NCBI GenBank assembly: GCA_003313425.1
Contig: NHZP01000025.1
Span: 124,001 to 188,000, forward strand
Reading direction: 5' to 3'
From: Pseudopyrenochaeta lycopersici
Taxonomy: Eukaryota; Ascomycota; Dothideomycetes; Pleosporales; Pseudopyrenochaetaceae
Length of the DNA: 64,000 bases
Below, piece after piece: positions 13,349-24,638 of the stretch. The translations under genes were made by a program, and so were the position numbers. Position 1 is the stretch's first letter. Each line of letters starts with the position of its first letter. Under the pieces are notes generated by a model. The model saw only the letters and a list, made by a program, of their open reading frames with translations. It ran no database searches and had not been told where the DNA came from.

Positions 13349-14446
13349 ACAGGACAGGCGAAGTGCCGACGGCTTTTGTCGCATAAGTTGTGTAATTGCG
13401 CGTTATTACAGAGCATGTTCGTGCATAGATACCGACAGCCTTCGCTGCATCGGAGAATTCTGTGCTTACTGCGGGCGGATCGGAGCGGTACGTACTTAGA
13501 GTGACTAGTGCGTAAGGGGTTAGTAGCTAATCTGCGACAATCTCGCTGATTCGAGACTGTAAGCATCAGCAATAGTTCACTTGGTCCAAACTAGGATTAT
13601 TCCAACATAGCAGGAGTCGTACAAATGTATTGGTTGTGCAGAAGGTGAGGCCGGGTTTGCAAAAGAGCCGTGGTCACTATAAGCCTAGGACCACATCACA
13701 TGACTAAAGCGTCCGACTTCTTTAGAGCTCAGATCGCACACATGTGACACACACAACACAGTCAATAGCGAAATCGGCAGCAAACTTTAACTTGGGGCTG
13801 GCCTCCCAGCAAAGGTGGGCCCTTGCTGGGTCGGTCGCTGACCAGTAATCTGGATTTAACCCTTGCATGCGTCGCCGATCATGATACTGACAGTTAGCGC
13901 TTGACTATTTACGGAAGGCGATGGGGCTGAGCACCCTTGCTAGACCCATTGCTTGTGCCATGTTGCTTACAGTCACAGATTCCATAATGCTGTAATGGGC
14001 CATATATCGATGACTGTCAGCACTGTGTGCGGGCCGTGCCGCGATGGATGAGTGCTAAGTAATGGCATCCGAGGCTCTCATTTCCCGCTCTCCAAGGCTG
14101 GTTGTACAAAGCGATTGCTCAACATCACCAGTCACCGTTGTGCCAACGCTATGATCTTCCGACGCTAGGTGGATACGATAGTCTACCAAAACCTTGGCGT
14201 CCATGTTGCTGACGGTCAGGTCCAGCAATCTCGAGTCAGCGGGTTAGATTGTCTACCCTAATCAACTCGGGGCACGAGGTAAGTACTGTATGGTCAAAGG
14301 TGTTCGTTGTGTTCATGAAGAGTGATTTGGAGTCGAAACGTTTGGATAACGGTCGCAACGACGCTCGTTTGTTTTGATGGGCAGGCCCGAGCTCGCACCA
14401 ATGAGGATCAGCTGTCCCGTTGCAGTCAATGAGGCAAGGATATTAT
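13349..14446. other. No recognisable gene
   Basis: About 1.1 kb between the MITE and the orphan transposon end. No frame exceeds a few dozen codons and I recognise no motif, RNA gene or repeat. Confidence 0.5.
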
Positions 14447-14468
14447 GAACTTTTGGAAGGGCACTGTA
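14447..14468. repeat. Orphan Tc1-type terminus
   Basis: Twenty-two bases, GAACTTTTGGAAGGGCACTG followed by TA, identical to the right end of Tc1 element 1 at 16114-16135 and in the same orientation. No partner left end is visible nearby, so this is a solo end of a second, otherwise deleted copy or a rearrangement scar. Confidence 0.65.
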
Positions 14469-14780
14469 GCAATACTGCATTTAGCATATTGAATCTAGCG
14501 GCTCTCCTTTTAGACGCAACTGGGCGTCGTCGACCAAGACTGGGGCACCCAAAATCAGTCGAAGGGGAGCGTTAGCTGCAAAATCGTACAAGTTCTTCGC
14601 ATGATTTCGACACCTTAATGCGTTCCTGCCTAGACTTCAATGCTCATAGCCAGATTCTTGTCATAGAAAGACTCCACTTGACCTACATTTTTCGCAAAAA
14701 ATCATTCTTGTGTTTGTTCTCATACTACCAAGCTAACATCGACGTGGTTGCCGTCAGCAATTTAGTCTTGTTAGCTGTTC

Positions 14781-16133
14781 CAAGCCTTACGTTAATCTGT
14801 TTCTCGCCGCGCACGCACGAGCCACCCTCACCAGCACATGGGCACAAAACTTCAACACCATGAATCTCAGCCAATATATAATATAATATAATTTTTTTTG
14901 AAGCAATAGTTGCGCACGTGTTTAATATTTCGTTTGCCACCCTCGCGCTTTCTTGCATGGAGCAATTCGTCGTGGCATGCTCATGATGAGGCGCCGAATC
15001 AGGCTGGCTGGTATGCGACGCCAGCAACTTTTCAATGCAGCGCAAAAGCTATCCCACTCCTCTATAGCTTGACTATAATTGTTGTACTGGGGATAGAATC
15101 TGTACATGAGCTTTTTGAGATACCACCAGAGGTGCTCAATTGGGTTGAGATCAGGTGACTAGGGTGGCCAGTCAACAGTACTGATGTGGTGCTCAGCCAG
15201 AAATCTCCTTGTCGCTGCAGCTGTATGTACGCGCGCGTTGTCCTGCATGAAAAGCTGTGAACGACGCCATGATCGCAAGAGACCTTTCTTCAAAGCCTTG
15301 ATGTAACTTTTGGCGGAGTATCCATAGTTTGGAGCATCAGGATCGCGCTCCATTATGACTAGAGGGCTCCTCTTTGCACGCCCACGTTCATCTAGCCATA
15401 TTGAACCCCACACCATATGTGCTACCTTCTTACCACAGCTATAGGTTTGGAGCATTATTGTCTTCCATTTCTCTTGTGAATTGCGAAATACCCACTCTTG
15501 GGTTTGCTCTGAGCCCTTCTGAAAGGAGCACTCATCTGAGAAGCGCAGAGTGCGTCGATGCCACGGGAAATGAGAGTACTCTCTACAGAACTTGAGCCGC
15601 TGCAACGCACGCGATTTGTTGAGCTTTGGACGCTTCTTACAAGGAGATTTAGTGAGGCCTTGTCTTTGCAGATACCGCCGCAATGTGGGATAGCTAGGTG
15701 GCTTCGAAGTGGTGTCATCAGGATTCACGACTACTGCCTCTTCAGCTAGCTCTTTGTACGTAATTTTTGGCTGTGCGCGTGCTTTGCGATAGATGATCTT
15801 CTTCTGATGAAGCGATAGTATAGGTGGTCTACCGCTGCGAGGTTTATCTGTCGTTTTGCCAGTTTGTTGATATCTTTTCCTGATGTCGCGTATACAGCGT
15901 TCACTGCGGCCAAACGCGTCAGCAACTTTAGCGACTGTAGCACCACCATGCAGCATGCCAATAATTTGATTCCGCTGATGGACTGTTAAATTAGGACGTC
16001 TGCGCGTATTTTGGTCTATTTCTTGAAGAATTTGGCATTGTGGTGGCATAATTATGATACTGCAAAGTTGAGGTGGTGGTGTTGTGATGGAACGCGTCGC
16101 ACTAGCGCGGCGAGAACTTTTGGAAGGGCACTG
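14781..16133 (-). mobile_element. Tc1/mariner element 1 (defective)
   Basis: Right terminus ends in ...TTGGAAGGGCACTG at 16133 followed by TA. On the left only the inner part of the inverted repeat survives (TTCTCGCCGCGC at 14801-14812 matches the inner right repeat); the outer bases are changed. The left coordinate is inferred from the 1,353-bp length of Tc1 element 2 in this window. It carries one transposase gene on the minus strand. Confidence 0.75.
14922..16049 (-). pseudogene. Tc1-type DD34E transposase, nonsense-mutated
   Basis: Cut-and-paste transposase of the Tc1 branch. The start is the ATG giving MPPQ at 16049, because the intact relative at 28771-29898 also begins MPP; the longer open frame upstream reads through the inverted repeat. 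N-terminal helix-turn-helix of Tc3 type (LTVHQRNQIIGMLHGG), second HTH (RSGRPPILS), then DDE_3 domain with FSDECSF and FMQDNARVH. The codon for Tyr in the PPYSPDLNPIE motif is TAG, at about 15160, so translation stops just before the catalytic Glu. The frame then continues open to the natural C-terminus, KKARGWQTKY, at 14922. The sister copy is about 60-65% similar by eye. Confidence 0.9.
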
Positions 16134-16368
16134 TATGGAAGGCCTTTTAGACATCATGAGCCTCAGATCCGCAGCATGAAATACTCTTACGGCGCTCACC
16201 TCATGAGTATCCTGTGTATGAACATCTTCTCAGGCTCGGTCGACTAGCTACAGTTGCTCTCTGTGACGAAGAGCGCGAGCACCATTTGTGGTCAAGGGGT
16301 GGTCGGCAGAAGCAATATGAGTCATCCGCTTTCTTTACCCTGTCCGGAACCCGATCTAGTTTATAATC

Positions 16369-17007
16369 TTACCACAACTTTTGCAATGAATGAGATTTGT
16401 CTAACCCCCGCACTGGCAAGAGTTGATCTCGTTCCCATGGTCTAGTCATGCATGACTCCAACCAAAGTCTCCAACCGACGTCCACACTGCCGCGCACCCT
16501 GGCTACTCTCACACCTCGTATTCCCTCAAAGAGGCTAAGTACTGCTTCTGCGGCGCAGTTGCTCGCAGCTTGCCAAGCGTATATCTCTAGGTATTCGGCA
16601 CCAGAGAAGGCAGAGGTGCATTGGTTGAGGTCGAAGCGCGGATCAATATCTAAGCGTATCGTGATCTGCCATCGTTTGATCCTCGACAAGCCATCCGGAT
16701 AAATGATATCTTTCACCGGTGGCCTGTAGTGGGGAAAAGCAGTCAACAATGATGGATGAGCATGGAATATGTGCAGTGCGTAGAGGAAATCGATTGCTTC
16801 GTCGTGTATTTTGCGACATGTGGATAACACGGCGGGATATAGCGGAGACCTCATTAGTGTTCTTTGCTGGTCCCTTGCGATAGAGCTACTGGAGCATCGG
16901 GCGAGGTCAGCGAAGCTGAGCGCCTTGGGGCATAGAAGCTCGACATAGACACGGCTTCTGAGTTCGGGGGGCAGGCTGAAGAAACGAGAACCAAATTGTT
17001 CGTTCAT
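16369..17007 (-). CDS. DUF7730/F-box-like hypothetical protein
   Basis: 212-residue protein of a large family common in Dothideomycetes and loosely related to F-box proteins. It opens with the LPPELRSRVYVELL segment that resembles an F-box helix, followed by SPLYPAVLSTCRKIHDEA, the most conserved block of the family, and later SGAEYLEIYAWQ and FEGIRGVRVARVRGS. The length fits the family. The ATG at 17007 gives MNEQ and precedes the conserved start. No intron is needed. It lies between Tc1 element 1 and a 1-kb gap before DUF1774. The molecular role is unknown; members may be substrate-recognition or scaffold proteins, but this is inference. Confidence 0.75.
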   Translation of the reverse strand: MNEQFGSRFFSLPPELRSRVYVELLCPKALSFADLARCSSSSIARDQQRTLMRSPLYPAVLSTCRKIHDEAIDFLYALHIFHAHPSLLTAFPHYRPPVKDIIYPDGLSRIKRWQITIRLDIDPRFDLNQCTSAFSGAEYLEIYAWQAASNCAAEAVLSLFEGIRGVRVARVRGSVDVGWRLWLESCMTRPWERDQLLPVRGLDKSHSLQKLW

Positions 17008-18016
17008 ATCTGCGCGGCGGCATAGACGTTAGCATGTTGTTCGCTTCGCAGGAGGGTCGCGACTCACTTATTCGGCGAATTGCCTGCGCTTATTACTCAG
17101 CCTCATTTGAGCATGCAAATTGAGTTCGATCGCAACAGTGGAGCGGAGAATAGATGTCGCTGGCGAAAGTTGCCAGGATAGACGGACTCTTCAAGTTGCG
17201 GAATTTTTTACCAATTAATTGTGAAGATCGTGCCGGTACATAACGTCCTGTGCTAGGGAATCGAGCTGATCATGCAGAAATCGGATGGCTCTCCGTTAAT
17301 GTTACAATGTTAAAATATTCTCTCCCCACCTCCTGTCACTATGCTACGAACCGCTACTACACGATTAGTACTACTCAACACATACACACACCTCGATGCT
17401 TGTGATTGAGCTGTCGAGGTCAGTAACTGAAGAAGCACAACATGATGTAATACGGCCTGACCTTTTTTAGGATAATCAATCTGCAGATGGAAGGGAGCAG
17501 TGGATCGCCTGGGCCAACAACGAGTGAGTAATTAGCCTCGTTTGAGATGAAAGCTGACTATGGAACAGACACGGCATTCTCAGTCCGAAACTTATTGGTC
17601 ACGACATTGTAGATAGTTCTGGTCACGTTCAACCAGCTAAGCACTAGGCTCGATACGTGATGCTCGATACGATTTAGTAGGGTATCTTAGCCGTGTTCTG
17701 AAATTGTTACCGATTGAATGTATGAAAAGTTGAAGGCGCGTCCGCGGCCACTCGACTGAAATGCAATAAAAATCCAAAAGCTGTTCTGCTCCAAGCAGCA
17801 TTGAAACGCTGCGGCGGCTGAGTGAATTGAGCCAACAGCAGCCGAACCCTCTGCCGCGCTACCCAGCTGCACTTTTCCATAGAAGAAGAAAGTTCTCAAC
17901 GTCAATGCCTTGTTCTTTGCCTCACTCCTGGCAGGCTCCCTTCTACTATTGATTTCCATTTTTGATAATCTCATTCTCTAACATGTTCCTTATGGCCAGT
18001 GTATTCATGGGCAAAG
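17008..18016. other. Intergenic, no gene seen
   Basis: Contains the presumed promoter of the DUF7730-like gene next to 17008 and the 3' region of DUF1774 next to 18016. Moderately AT-rich patches near 17210-17330. The minus-strand frame 17687-17974 (95 codons) has no recognisable domain. Confidence 0.5.
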
Positions 18017-19008
18017 TTACTCATCAGCCAAAAGCGGGGCCCTTTCCCGGTCCTCGGAGACGATTTGGCCACGCGGGAAAGGATCACGCCCAAGTAGACC
18101 AGGTACACCAACAGCGAGCGATAGGAAGAAGAGGAGACCGCCAACGGTGAATGCGAAGATCCATTGCAATTGGAGAACATGTGGTTTGGTGAGAAATTGT
18201 CCCACGCCAGTTGCTACAGCGTGTATGAGCAATTGTGCCTATACTATATAAGGGAAGAAGCAGAGCAAGAGTGGTCTGTAGGAGAGAGAGACAGCTTACA
18301 GAAGGAGAGAACAGACAAGGCGAATCCGATGGTGTAGTCCTTGTAAGCAGCGAGGAAGAAGAGTCCATAGCCGAGCCACCCCCAAATAAAAACGTTGGCG
18401 ACGATCCTCGCAGCCAAGTGATTCGAGTGCACGGCAACGGCACCGACCCAGTACAAGGCGACAAAGTTCCAGGCGAGCGGGCCACTCACCGTGCCGATAT
18501 GGATGAGGCGTGGGGTGCTGTGGCGGAAATAGGCGAGGCTCAGGTTGAAGAAATTGATCACCAGGAGGAGTTCGGCCAGCCAGTAGTGGCTGCGTACCCA
18601 CAAGTGAATGAAGCCGAAGAGCAAAAGATTGTTTGCGACGAAGTAGCTCCCGATGTTGGCTGCTGCGGTGACGTAGACGGTGTTGGAGGCATAGAGGGAG
18701 TACGAGTAGAAGAGCTGGACGAGGAAGAGGACAATCCAGTAGATGGAGGTGATGACGCTGTTCTGTTGAAACGGCGTGGGGTAGTTGTGCTGCCAGAACC
18801 GGCCTTGCCACGTGTGGCCGTGGCCGTGGCCATGGCCGCCCTCGGGCGTGTTGAAGCTGTAGTAGAAGGCGGTGACGAGCAGGAGCAGATAGGACACGGC
18901 CGTGGTGATCTTGTACAGGAGAATGGACTGCGACGAGAAGTCGTCTCGACGCGAGAAAGGGTTCAGGCCGTGGCCGTGGCCGTTCGGGGCAGAAGCAAGC
19001 TCAGACAT
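18017..19008 (-). CDS. DUF1774 integral membrane protein
   Basis: Fungal multi-pass membrane protein of the DUF1774 family, role unknown. The start at 19008 gives MSELAS; an upstream in-frame ATG exists at 19101 but adds only a low-complexity leader. Visible family blocks in order: NPFSRRDDFSSQSILLYK, first membrane segment, PTPFQQNSVITSIYW, VTAAANIGSYF, LLVINFFNLSLAYFRH, SGPLAWNFVALYW, ARIVANVFIWGWLGYG, KDYTIGFALS. A short intron (about 18290-18235, donor GTAAGC or an earlier GT; exact sites uncertain) separates a second exon with GVGQFLTK, QLQWIFAF and the conserved tail SEDRERAPLLADE, stop at 18017. About seven membrane segments are expected. His-Gly repeats (GHGHGHGH) lie in the first loop. 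The family-specific C-terminus is complete, so the gene looks functional. Confidence 0.88.
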
Positions 19009-19571
19009 GGTGAAGGGGGGCGGTTGAAGGGGTGCCTTTTGGGGGAGCCTCTGTGCTGTGCTGGCATAAGTACCCACGGTCGCGCCATAGGCCCGTCGCA
19101 ATCAATCAAGGCGATGCCAAATGTACGTCATTTGCGGGCTTCTGCAACCACATGCACGAAAACGAGGGTCCAAGCTCCACCCCGCTCCAGAACCTTGTCC
19201 AATGATGGCGTTGGGGGCTGGCCATTGGTTCCACCCATTGTCCCTACACCGCGTGTGACGGCGATGCTGCACCTTTGCTGCGGCACAGATGCGGGAGCCG
19301 CGTTAGGCCCCATGGCTACGGGTCTCTCACGCTATCCCAGGCGCTTAGCGACCCTTTGCGAATAGCTGCCTGGCAAAACGCAACACATCACATTGACAAC
19401 CTGGTACGTGCACGAGAAAGCTGCCAATTGCGCCACACCATCCCCAGGGTATCTATCTCTAAAGGAGCGTAAGCTAGCGAATTGCAATCATACCATCTAT
19501 TCCAAAACTGCCATTGCAAACGCCAGGCATGCTCCCACGGGAACTCAGCGGGCCGGAGTGTCGGGAACCTC
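19009..19571. other. Intergenic; presumed DUF1774 promoter region
   Basis: Upstream region of DUF1774. A long plus-strand open frame (18235-19365) extends into it but is only the antisense of the DUF1774 coding exon. I see no other gene. Confidence 0.5.
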
Positions 19572-19940
19572 TCAAATATCCTTCAGCTTGTCTTCCTTCT
19601 TGATATCCACTTGTTGTCCTGGCGAAGAAGTCGACGCTGCACCAAGACTCGCCCGCGGCGCATTGTTGTTTGATGCAAACGGAATCATCCCATTCGCCGT
19701 AAATACTGGTAGATCTTGTCTTTTGCTAGCAGGCGACATTGGGCGAGAGCCTGTCGTCGATGTAGGGGCAGTAGACGTGTTGGAGGGAACCCATTGCAAC
19801 GGTGCCGCACTTTGCCCATCCATTACAGCAGCCGCCTGGCCCTCGCCTGCCGGACCTGTGCTAAAGGTTCGACACGTGTAGTTGACAAATTGAGGAATGC
19901 TCGAGAAGGCGGGGAAACTACAGCCGAAGCCATCGTGCGC
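19572..19940 (-). CDS. Unidentified short coding frame, possibly an eroded or spliced host gene
   Basis: A minus-strand frame reads ...FVNYTCRTFSTGPAGEG... and continues through VMDGQSAAPLQW and FTANGMIPFASNN to a stop at 19572, with Ser/Thr/Pro-rich composition and a charged end (DIKKEDKLKDI). No clear start is visible: the frame stays open to about 19990, and a possible intron acceptor TTTTCAG lies near 19943. The conserved-looking phrases suggest a real protein, perhaps mitochondrial or secreted, but I do not recognise it. It ends against the Myb/SANT ORF on the other strand. Confidence 0.35.
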   Translation of the reverse strand, partial: AHDGFGCSFPAFSSIPQFVNYTCRTFSTGPAGEGQAAAVMDGQSAAPLQWVPSNTSTAPTSTTGSRPMSPASKRQDLPVFTANGMIPFASNNNAPRASLGAASTSSPGQQVDIKKEDKLKDI

Positions 19941-20064
19941 TGAAAAGAACCCTGCAGCGCCACATGGAACCGAAACCTGCGTTCTGCACCGGTTTCAACT
20001 GGTTTGATTCCTACTGACTTCATTATAGTTTATAAACAAACTACTACTTTATCTCCTTCTCTGT

Positions 20065-21189
20065 ATGGCCACCCCGCAGCCAAATACAGTGCTACGGCAA
20101 ATCGCTGAGCAGTCGCTGACTGCGTCTCCCTCACCAGGCCCTACTGTTATAACCTTCGCGAGCTCATCGTCGCCTGCGCCGTCGTCGCTATCGTTGAAAT
20201 CGCGATCTCAAAGGCTTGGTGGAGCGCCGCGGTTGCTATGGGATACTCAGATGGAAGAGACTCTATTAGAGGCTTTAATAACCGCAGTTGACGAGCGTGG
20301 CCTACGGGCTGACAGCGGGTACAAAAAAGAGGCTTGGGAATACGCTAGAAGCGAGGTATCTCGTGTCGATGGTCCATCTAAGGCTGTCACAATTATTAGC
20401 TGTAAACATAAGCACGATAGTTTCGAAAAGGACTTCAAGGATTGGTCAGAGCTTACTTGCCAGTCAGATTTTGGTGTTGACGGTCAAGGTTTTGTTACTG
20501 GAGACCCAGCAGCGCTGAACTCGTATTTTACTGCTCATCCAGAGCCCCGCCGGTTTCAATCGAAGCCTCTCAAATATAGAGAGAGTCTCCGCCAATTGTT
20601 CAGCTCGGTATTGGCGACTGGGGAGTCGACGATGTCAGTCGAAGATCTGATCTATCCAACTGCCTCAATTGAGCGCGACGCGTCAATAGAGCAGAGTGAG
20701 GCTATTGTAACTCCGCGTAAGCGTTCTGCTTCAAGCTTAGTTGATGGTTCAACAAGGTCGTTGAAGAGAGGGACTGCGTCTGATTGTTTCAGGCATGAGC
20801 TTGGTGGACTTACAGAGCAACTCCAAGCCCTCGTTGCCGCGATGGAGAAGGACTACCAGCACGACGCTATTAGTATCTTTCAACTCCAGTACCAGGTCCT
20901 TAACCCTGCGCTGCAGCTAGCTATTGTTGCGTCCTTTGAAAAAAAGTATACTGCAAAAGCTTTCTGTGTAATGAGGCCAGAAATGAGGCGGAAATGGGTG
21001 CGTCGAGAGTTATTAAATTGTAGGGAATTTATAATAGAAAGAGACCTCAGCGCTGAGGAGTTTGACGAGGCAATGAATAGTATAGATTGGTTCAGAGAGG
21101 CAGAGTTGCTAACAAGCCGCGAGTCACAGAAAACCAGGCCGGCCAAGCCAGGCCGAAGGCTGCGGCCTGGTAGCCTGGTTTCGGCCTAG
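20065..21189 (+). CDS. Myb/SANT-like DNA-binding domain protein, C-terminus altered by hAT end
   Basis: 374-codon frame starting at ATG 20065, with a TATA-like stretch (TTATAAAC) just upstream near 20028. After a Ser/Pro-rich leader, residues about 57-125 form a Myb_DNA-bind_3 type domain (LLWDTQMEETLLEALITAV, spaced Trp/Leu and later WEYARSEV and FEKDFKDWSEL), the fold of L10-interacting MYB proteins and of accessory proteins of some DNA transposons. A second conserved part, residues 240-345, includes MRPEMRRKWVRRELL. The last ~29 codons (from position 21101) are encoded by the terminal repeat of hAT element 1, so the native C-terminus is lost or the stop is borrowed. It could be a host transcription-factor-like gene or transposon-derived; I cannot decide. 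Confidence 0.6.
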   Translation: MATPQPNTVLRQIAEQSLTASPSPGPTVITFASSSSPAPSSLSLKSRSQRLGGAPRLLWDTQMEETLLEALITAVDERGLRADSGYKKEAWEYARSEVSRVDGPSKAVTIISCKHKHDSFEKDFKDWSELTCQSDFGVDGQGFVTGDPAALNSYFTAHPEPRRFQSKPLKYRESLRQLFSSVLATGESTMSVEDLIYPTASIERDASIEQSEAIVTPRKRSASSLVDGSTRSLKRGTASDCFRHELGGLTEQLQALVAAMEKDYQHDAISIFQLQYQVLNPALQLAIVASFEKKYTAKAFCVMRPEMRRKWVRRELLNCREFIIERDLSAEEFDEAMNSIDWFREAELLTSRESQKTRPAKPGRRLRPGSLVSA

Positions 21190-21199
21190 TAGGTATGTA

Positions 21200-21671
21200 C
21201 AGTACTACGTCAGAAGTTTCTTCCGCCTACCTCAAATCCCCACCAAGCCCCGCCAAAAACTTACCCTTTTTGCAGCCACTTTTCTAAATAATTATATATT
21301 AAAATAGTCTAAAAGTCTAATAGGTAAGAGAGAATTACATAAATATGTATATTATAATTTATTATAAGGTAATTAATTCGTTAACTAGAAAGGCACGTAG
21401 GAAAAGAGAAAAGTTATAAAAATTTCGCAAAAAATTGCGATTTTACATACAATTTAACGATTTTTAAATTTTCTTAACTTTCTTATGCTACTATTTAATA
21501 AAACTATTTTTTTAAAGCTTAAGATTATTACTAGATATAATCTAGATATATTCCTATCTTACTCTAGATTTTAAAGTAATTTTAATATATAGTTGTGGCA
21601 AAAATAAGGTGCAAAGTTGACTAGTTTTGGTGTAAAATCACTTGACGGAAGAAACTTTTGACACGTGACTG
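21200..21671. mobile_element. AT-rich Tc1/mariner-type MITE inside hAT element 1
   Basis: Ends CAGTACTACGTCAGAAG at 21200 and the complement of CAGTCACGTGTCAAAAG ending at 21671, both continuing as TTTCTTCCG, and both flanked by TA (21198-21199 and 21672-21673). The interior (21280-21600) is markedly AT-rich and non-coding, unlike the flanking hAT sequence. Confidence 0.75.
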
Positions 21672-21877
21672 TATGAAGCCGTACAAATCAAAGTTAAGTT
21701 GAGTTAAGATCGGATGAATTAGCCGCCAAAATTTGCCAAGGCTCACCGACAGGGTTTAAGCTACACGAGCTAATCATAATTTTCCAGGTGCTACCTGGGA
21801 GATTGTGATTGGCCTAAACCCTTTAATACTGGAACTTCCTCGGGCCTAACTTCTCCGTTAAAGACCTCTACCTTGCC

Positions 21878-24638
21878 ATGTCAAGTCCGATCGAAAAAGC
21901 GCACCCGAGATACACAGGCTACTCAGGAAAATATTCAAACCTTCGAGGAGGAGCTCCGTAGCGCTCTCCTTGACGCGCCAACCGATACCGCTGCCGCAAC
22001 TGCCACCGAAGCCCTCCCCCCTAACGATAGCGATATCTCCTCTGATGATGAGCGATATACGGATAATTACGATGGGATTCAGTGGGAAGCGATTAAGCAA
22101 TATATTAAGCCTCTCCGAACGCAGAAGAGGCAACCGAGCTGGATCTACAAGTACGGATACCGTGTGGCTTCGCTGAAGAACCCAAAACGGACATTTTTTG
22201 TCTGTAGATATTGCCATCTTAAGAAGTCCACTCATAATCATATCTTTGAGGTTACATCATCTGTTTCAGCTGCCTCACGCCATCTAGGGATGAACGGACC
22301 TGGCCATAGATTGTGTAAGGACGGAAAAGTTACTGTCCAGATGGAGTCCAGTCAACAAACCTTACGAGGCCTTATTGAAGGGGGGTTTGAGGTCTCTCAG
22401 GAGATAGCTAATGAGATTGGCCACTTTGACGTACAGTCTTTTCGGATGAAAGCCGTCATCTGGCTCCTTCAAAATAACCATCCGTTACGCGAATTCGAGA
22501 CTTCTGCGTTTAAAGAGATGATTGCTGCTGCTAACCCTGAAGCCGCAGCAGCGATTTGGAAGAACCACCAGTCAGTTACGCATTTTGTAATGACACAATA
22601 CGATCTACTCCTCTCTACCGTACGCCGGCATCTCTTATCAGCGCGCTCACTAATACACTTTACCTTTGACGGCTGGACGGCAAAGGGTGGCAAGAAAGCG
22701 TTTCTTGGCGTCCATATACACTATCTTGATGACGATGGCAATAAGCACGAATATCCCATTGCATTACCACAGCTAGCCGGTGCTCACACGGGCGAGAGGC
22801 TTGGTGAGGTTGTTAATGACGTAATCCAGAAGTTCGGGATCGAGTCTAGCCAGGTTAGCTATTTCGTAGTCGACAATATTGGCTCCAATAACGTTGCTGT
22901 CGACATCCTCGCAAAACACTACTTCAACGGTACCCACCGAAGACTACGATGCGGCCCTCACACGCTTAACCTCGTTGGCCAAACCGTAATCTTCGGCATT
23001 GATAGGAAAGCACTTGAAGCAAATACCGGCGAGAGCGCTGAAGAAGCCAAATTAGAGGCAAAGTATCTGCAAGAGTGGAGAAAAGACGGGCCGTTAGGCA
23101 TGCTCCGAGACGTAATAGCGTACATCTCAACTCCGCAGCAACACAACCTCGTACGCGATTTTCAGGTCAAGGCCAACGAGCAGCTACCGTATCCAAAGTT
23201 TCGAGTCAGAGAAATCAAGAAACCTGGCACTACCTGCTGGAATTCATATCACGACGCTTTTGAGCGCGCTGTTGAGCTACAACAACCCCTTGACGCGTAC
23301 ATGCAATACCATATTGGACAGTATCGGATGAAAATGGCTACTCGGTTCGTCCGCAACCCAAACGCCGCGCTGGTTGACGTACCTGATTGGATGAGGACCG
23401 AAGGTTTGACCGGCCAGGATTGGCATGTTATTATAGACTATATTCAGATATTACAACCACTCAAGGTTGCCGCAAAGAGACTCGAAGGACGAGGAAAATG
23501 TGGGCGTTTTGGTGCTCTTTACGAGGTTATTCCAACTTTTGAATATCTCCTCCGCAAGTACGAGAGCCAGTATGACTTCTTAAAAGATGTTGACTATAAT
23601 GAGGCGGACGCTCCCGGAGATCATGAGCTTTACAATATTCGCGCTGCTTGGAAGAAGCTTCGCAAATACTACGTCAAGCTCGACGACTCTCCAGCGTATT
23701 ACACGGCCACAATCCTCCATCCCCAGTACAAATTCTATTGGGACAACTCTTGGATGGATACCCCTCACTGGCTTAACTATAACAATGCGCAGTTTCAAGC
23801 TCTCTGGCAGTCGTACAAGGGTGAATCCGGTAACTGTTCAGAGACCCCGCCACGGCCAAAACGTGTAAGGTACGACGCTGAGATTGACGACGATATCGAT
23901 CAATATACTGGGCCCGTTAAGACGCCAGGAGACGACGTGGGAGATGAGTTTATACGGTGGAAGAGAGTGGATAACCTTCCAAGAGATCACCCCCACGCAA
24001 TTGATCCGATTGCTTATTGGCTGTCTCTATCTACAGAATACCCGAATCTATCTCGGATGGCCCTTGATATACTCTCAATTCCTGCTGCTTCTGCTGACTG
24101 TGAGCGCCTCTTTTCAGAAGTTGGAGATATGTTAGAACCAAAACGGAGCAAGCTATCCGGCCTGTTGACAGGTCTAGAAAGTACGGCGATATCTGATCGG
24201 AGAGACCGAAATAATAGACTTTCGATGAGACCGAGAATATCGGATTGACCGTCGGCCAGTCCGAAGAGCTGAAGTTGAGACCGCAGATATAAAGACTAGG
24301 CTGCGCTCTGAAGAAAGAGAGAGACAACACAAAATAGAGATAATTCAAAGTCTATTGAGAATTGCATCACATGTGCCACGTATTCGAGTACTCAAATCAA
24401 CACGGCCAGCTTACAGCTGCGTTGACGTGCGTTAGGAGCTGGATCAGCAAAGGCTTTGCAGGTAAGTTAATACCCTCAATATGGGCGTATTGCTGATCTA
24501 CTTAGATTACAAAAACTTAAATGCCTCCTCCCTCAGTGGCGACGCTGTCGATAAATTATACAAGCTTTGGAATGGCCCGAGGAAGACGAATGGTTAGATG
24601 AAGAAATGGGCCAATCAGAGTTCAAGAAATTAGATTAG
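21878..24638 (+). pseudogene. hAT transposase 1, interrupted by a solo LTR
   Basis: Cut-and-paste transposase of the hAT superfamily, about 790 codons before the break. BED-type zinc-finger region (CRYCHLKKSTHNH, later HLGMNGPGH), RNase H-like core with LIHFTFDGWTAKGG, YFVVDNIGSNN and RLRCGPHTLNLV, and C-terminal dimerisation domain (SRMALDILSIPAASADCERL). The ATG at 21878 is out of frame with the body; one base too many in the A-run near 21895 would explain this. At 24163 a solo LTR splits the dimerisation domain; beyond it, at 24403, the frame resumes with QLTAALTCVRSW. A 44-bp intron (24462-24505) and an acidic tail ending at 24638 follow, with a further frameshift near 24575. Not functional as it stands. 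Confidence 0.9.
24163..24402. repeat. Solo LTR (TGTTGACA...TCAACA), 240 bp
   Basis: Begins TGTTGACAGG and ends AAATCAACA, flanked on both sides by the 5-bp duplication CGGCC (24158-24162 and 24403-24407). It belongs to a different LTR family from the copia elements of this window. Removing it with one copy of CGGCC restores the reading frame of the hAT dimerisation domain. Confidence 0.88.

Noticed and set aside
18235..19365. A 376-codon plus-strand open frame
   Set aside because: It is the antisense of the DUF1774 exon, which has clear family motifs and membrane segments on the other strand.
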